Below, one piece after another: positions 61,640 through 64,000 of a stretch of DNA of 64,000 nucleotides. Source of the DNA: Cacajao melanocephalus (lineage: Eukaryota > Chordata > Mammalia > Primates > Pitheciidae). The number at the start of each line of letters is the position of its first letter. Within the stretch, counting starts at the first letter, position 1. The translations under genes and the position numbers were made by a program. The stretch is taken from NCBI GenBank assembly GCA_963573385.1, contig CAUYLG010061929.1, forward strand, positions 29,394 through 93,393, read 5' to 3'. The notes below the pieces were generated by a model. It did no database searches, was not told the DNA's origin, and saw only the letters and a list, made by a program, of their open reading frames with translations.

Positions 61640-61770
61640 TTTCTTTCCTTCTTTAGTTTCCTCATCCGTAAAATGGGACAAGGGCTGCTGTCTTTGACCT
61701 GCCTCTAAGACACACCGTCACAAGAGTAGCCTTATGAGAAACTTTGCACAGGGGAAGTGCTCTAGCAGGC
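61640..61770 (+). repeat. MIR fragment
   Basis: 'AGTTTCCTCATCCGTAAAAT' and 'GGGACAAGGGCTGCTGTC' match MIR. The upstream half may lie before the Alu at 61328. Confidence 0.6.
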
Positions 61771-62225
61771 ATGTGTTCCTTCTCCAATCCATAAGAAAAA
61801 CCATGGAATTGCTGGCTGAGAAGAGAAAATAAATGTCAAAACATCAGCAGTTCACCTGTCTGTGTCATCCTGAGCCTTCTTTCAAGTTTCCCTTGCCGTG
61901 GTGCGATCACAGCTGAGAACAATCAGCCCCGGGATAAGGAGCTTCGGTCTGTTGGGCACAGAATGTCCTTGGCTGTCACGTGCCTCTCCTCAGCCGGGAG
62001 CCACTCCATGGCCTTGGGAGCCACTGCGGGGGCAGCTGTGGGCTCAGGGAACCATGGCACCTCCCCATGCTGATGTTGGCAGAGGTAAACATTAGGCTAA
62101 ATCACTAAACAGGAGAGAAGCAGACAAAAGAAGGTGTTCTCCAGGGCTGCAAACGGAGCTGCGTCCTCACAGAGGAAGGCCGGTGCCCTCGGATCTTACT
62201 TCTGTTCCCTCGAAAGCCACATTTC
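61771..62225. other. Unassigned stretch
   Basis: No recognised repeat or gene. Confidence 0.35.
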
Positions 62226-62506
62226 CGGCTGGGCATGGTGACTCACGCCTGTAATCCCAGCACTTTGGGAGGCTGAGACGGGAGGATCACAAGGTCAGGA
62301 GATCGATACCAGCCTGGCCAACATAGTGAAACCCCCGTCTCTACTAAAAATACAAAAATTAGCTGGCCGTGGTGGCAGGCACCTGTATTCCCAGCTACTT
62401 GGGAGGCCGAGGCAGGAGAATCACTTGAACCTGGGAGGCGGAGGTGCAGTGAGCTGAGACTGTGCCATTGTACTCCAGCCTGGGCTACAGAGCAAGACTC
62501 TGTCTC

Positions 62507-62540
<34 letters not shown>
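62226..62540 (+). mobile_element. AluS with an (AAAAG)n tail
   Basis: Plus-strand Alu dimer, tail of 13 A then (GAAAA)n. Flanking direct repeat AAAGCCACATT(T/C)CC. Confidence 0.95.
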
Positions 62541-62542
<2 letters not shown>

Positions 62543-63601
62543 CCACATTCCCTTTTATAGAAAGAAGTGACATAGAGGATAATGTCCACACTACATGATG
62601 TCCAAAAGGGCTGACCTAGCTTGCCTAGATGCGGGGTTTGTAGAGGTGTCGCTTGGCCTAGAGGTGCAGTGCCCTTATGTTTTCTCATGCCAGCTGGGAC
62701 ACTTGTTTGACAATGAAATGAGGTGCTATTAAGAATTACTCTGGTTAAGCAGAATAAACTAGCTAAAGGGGACATATGGCCACCTACCTAGAGGTCATGA
62801 GCGGGTGCTAGAGGACTTAGCACCTGGTGGTTTCCCATGGAAAGGTGGCCATGCCCCCCCCGACAAGGGTTTAGCACACAGGTGGAAATAGCCCCAACAT
62901 CTAGCTGAGAAGGAGTTGGTCAGTGGCGGCATCAGGAGAAGGACAGCAGGCACTTAGTCAGTGGGAGGGGCCCATCCTGCGGACCTGGCTTGGAGACTCA
63001 AACTGGTGTTTCCATCCTGCCTCCCATCTTTCCAGCATCTCAGGCTTTTCAAAACACTTTCCCAGGATGCACAATTCCAGCAGAAAATCCCACCTAACCA
63101 TCCAAGGGTGGCTGGGCCACGCTCTCATTTGAGAGGCAAGGACATTGAGGAGCAGATGTGTCCAAAGCCATCTGCGTTCAAGGAGTGAATTCATTCCTGG
63201 TGTTCGGCTCCGGGAGGGGTCTATCCATTCTGCTTCCCACTAGAACAGTGGCTAAGGCCTGAGTGTCTTAGAATGCACTCCTGCCTGACTGGCGACCCTC
63301 AAGAAAGTGTGGAAAATCAGAAAGGAAGAGTCCCACTGGGCCACAGAACAGAGAAGCCCGTGGAGGATAGAGCAGCCATACCGGGGGGCTGAGTGGATGT
63401 GGGGCTCAGATTTCACCTGGACCGCTTTGAGTCCTGATGGTTTTAGAAAACCGACTGAGACGGGGGCCTGGGGCCTGGGGCTGGACACAGGAAGGAGAAT
63501 AACTTACTGCCCCCATGATTTCCTGAGACTGCATTAGGTCCGAGCCGAAAGTGGCCTTGCTGGCCATCCCCTCCAACTCTCTTATCAAAAAGATGAGGTG
63601 C
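62541..63601. other. Unassigned stretch
   Basis: No recognised repeat. Three adjacent G-runs at 63462-63480 fall short of a full quadruplex motif. Confidence 0.35.
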
Positions 63602-63947
<346 letters not shown>

Positions 63948-64000
63948 TTACAGATCATCTCCAGTTTGTCCCTTTAATTTGCAAAATATTCTGAGATAGG

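Overview
This is primate, very probably human, nuclear DNA. About thirty Alu elements of the J and S types, with one or two of Sc/Y type, are scattered through it together with MIR, L2, L1, MaLR (MLT1/MST/THE1) LTRs, hAT-Charlie DNA transposons, an ERV1-type LTR and simple repeats. That mixture is diagnostic of a monkey/ape genome. I see no bacterial, phage or plasmid features. I also see no protein-coding exon that I can defend: the long open frames lie in tandem repeats or Alus, or are unrecognised and unsupported. The window reads as intergenic or intronic sequence.

Layout. 0-2 kb: an old L2 on the minus strand, split by an MLT1 LTR, then an L1 3' end. 2-8 kb: a dense Alu cluster. 8-10.2 kb: a local tandem duplication, one copy of which has lost about 414 bp. 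11-14.3 kb: a MaLR LTR broken by an Alu and by a 77-bp block whose inverted relative lies 2.4 kb downstream. 15.8-16.6 kb: an L1 with a 5' inversion, followed by an Alu. 17-19.1 kb: L2 and hAT remnants, a CA repeat and a six-copy ~65-bp minisatellite. 20.2-21.7 kb: a CpG-richer patch and two MaLR LTRs facing each other. 22-36 kb: mostly unassigned sequence with Alus, L1M, MaLR, L2 and MIR pieces, and a 7SL RNA pseudogene at 34.5 kb. 36-39 kb: an AT-rich block, a small CpG cluster and a 29-unit 21-bp minisatellite. 40-51 kb: many MIRs, MER5 elements and a solitary ERV1-type LTR (46.1-46.7 kb) with a duplicated CCAAT-box segment inside an L2. 51-64 kb: a THE1/MST LTR, more Alus, an L2 carrying a TG repeat, an hAT element with an internal Alu, and an L1 3' UTR.

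No genes are seen that work together. The content is a record of repeat insertion and local rearrangement. The most unusual items are the 21-bp array at 38.15-38.75 kb, the 77-bp inverted-copy insertion, the 8-10 kb duplication, the twin-primed L1, and the LTR with a duplicated promoter block. I found no convincing new biological system. Repeat families were assigned by eye against remembered consensus patterns, so boundaries are generally good to about 5-20 bases and subfamily names are approximate. Stretches called 'unassigned' may hold exons, enhancers or old repeats that cannot be seen without alignment.
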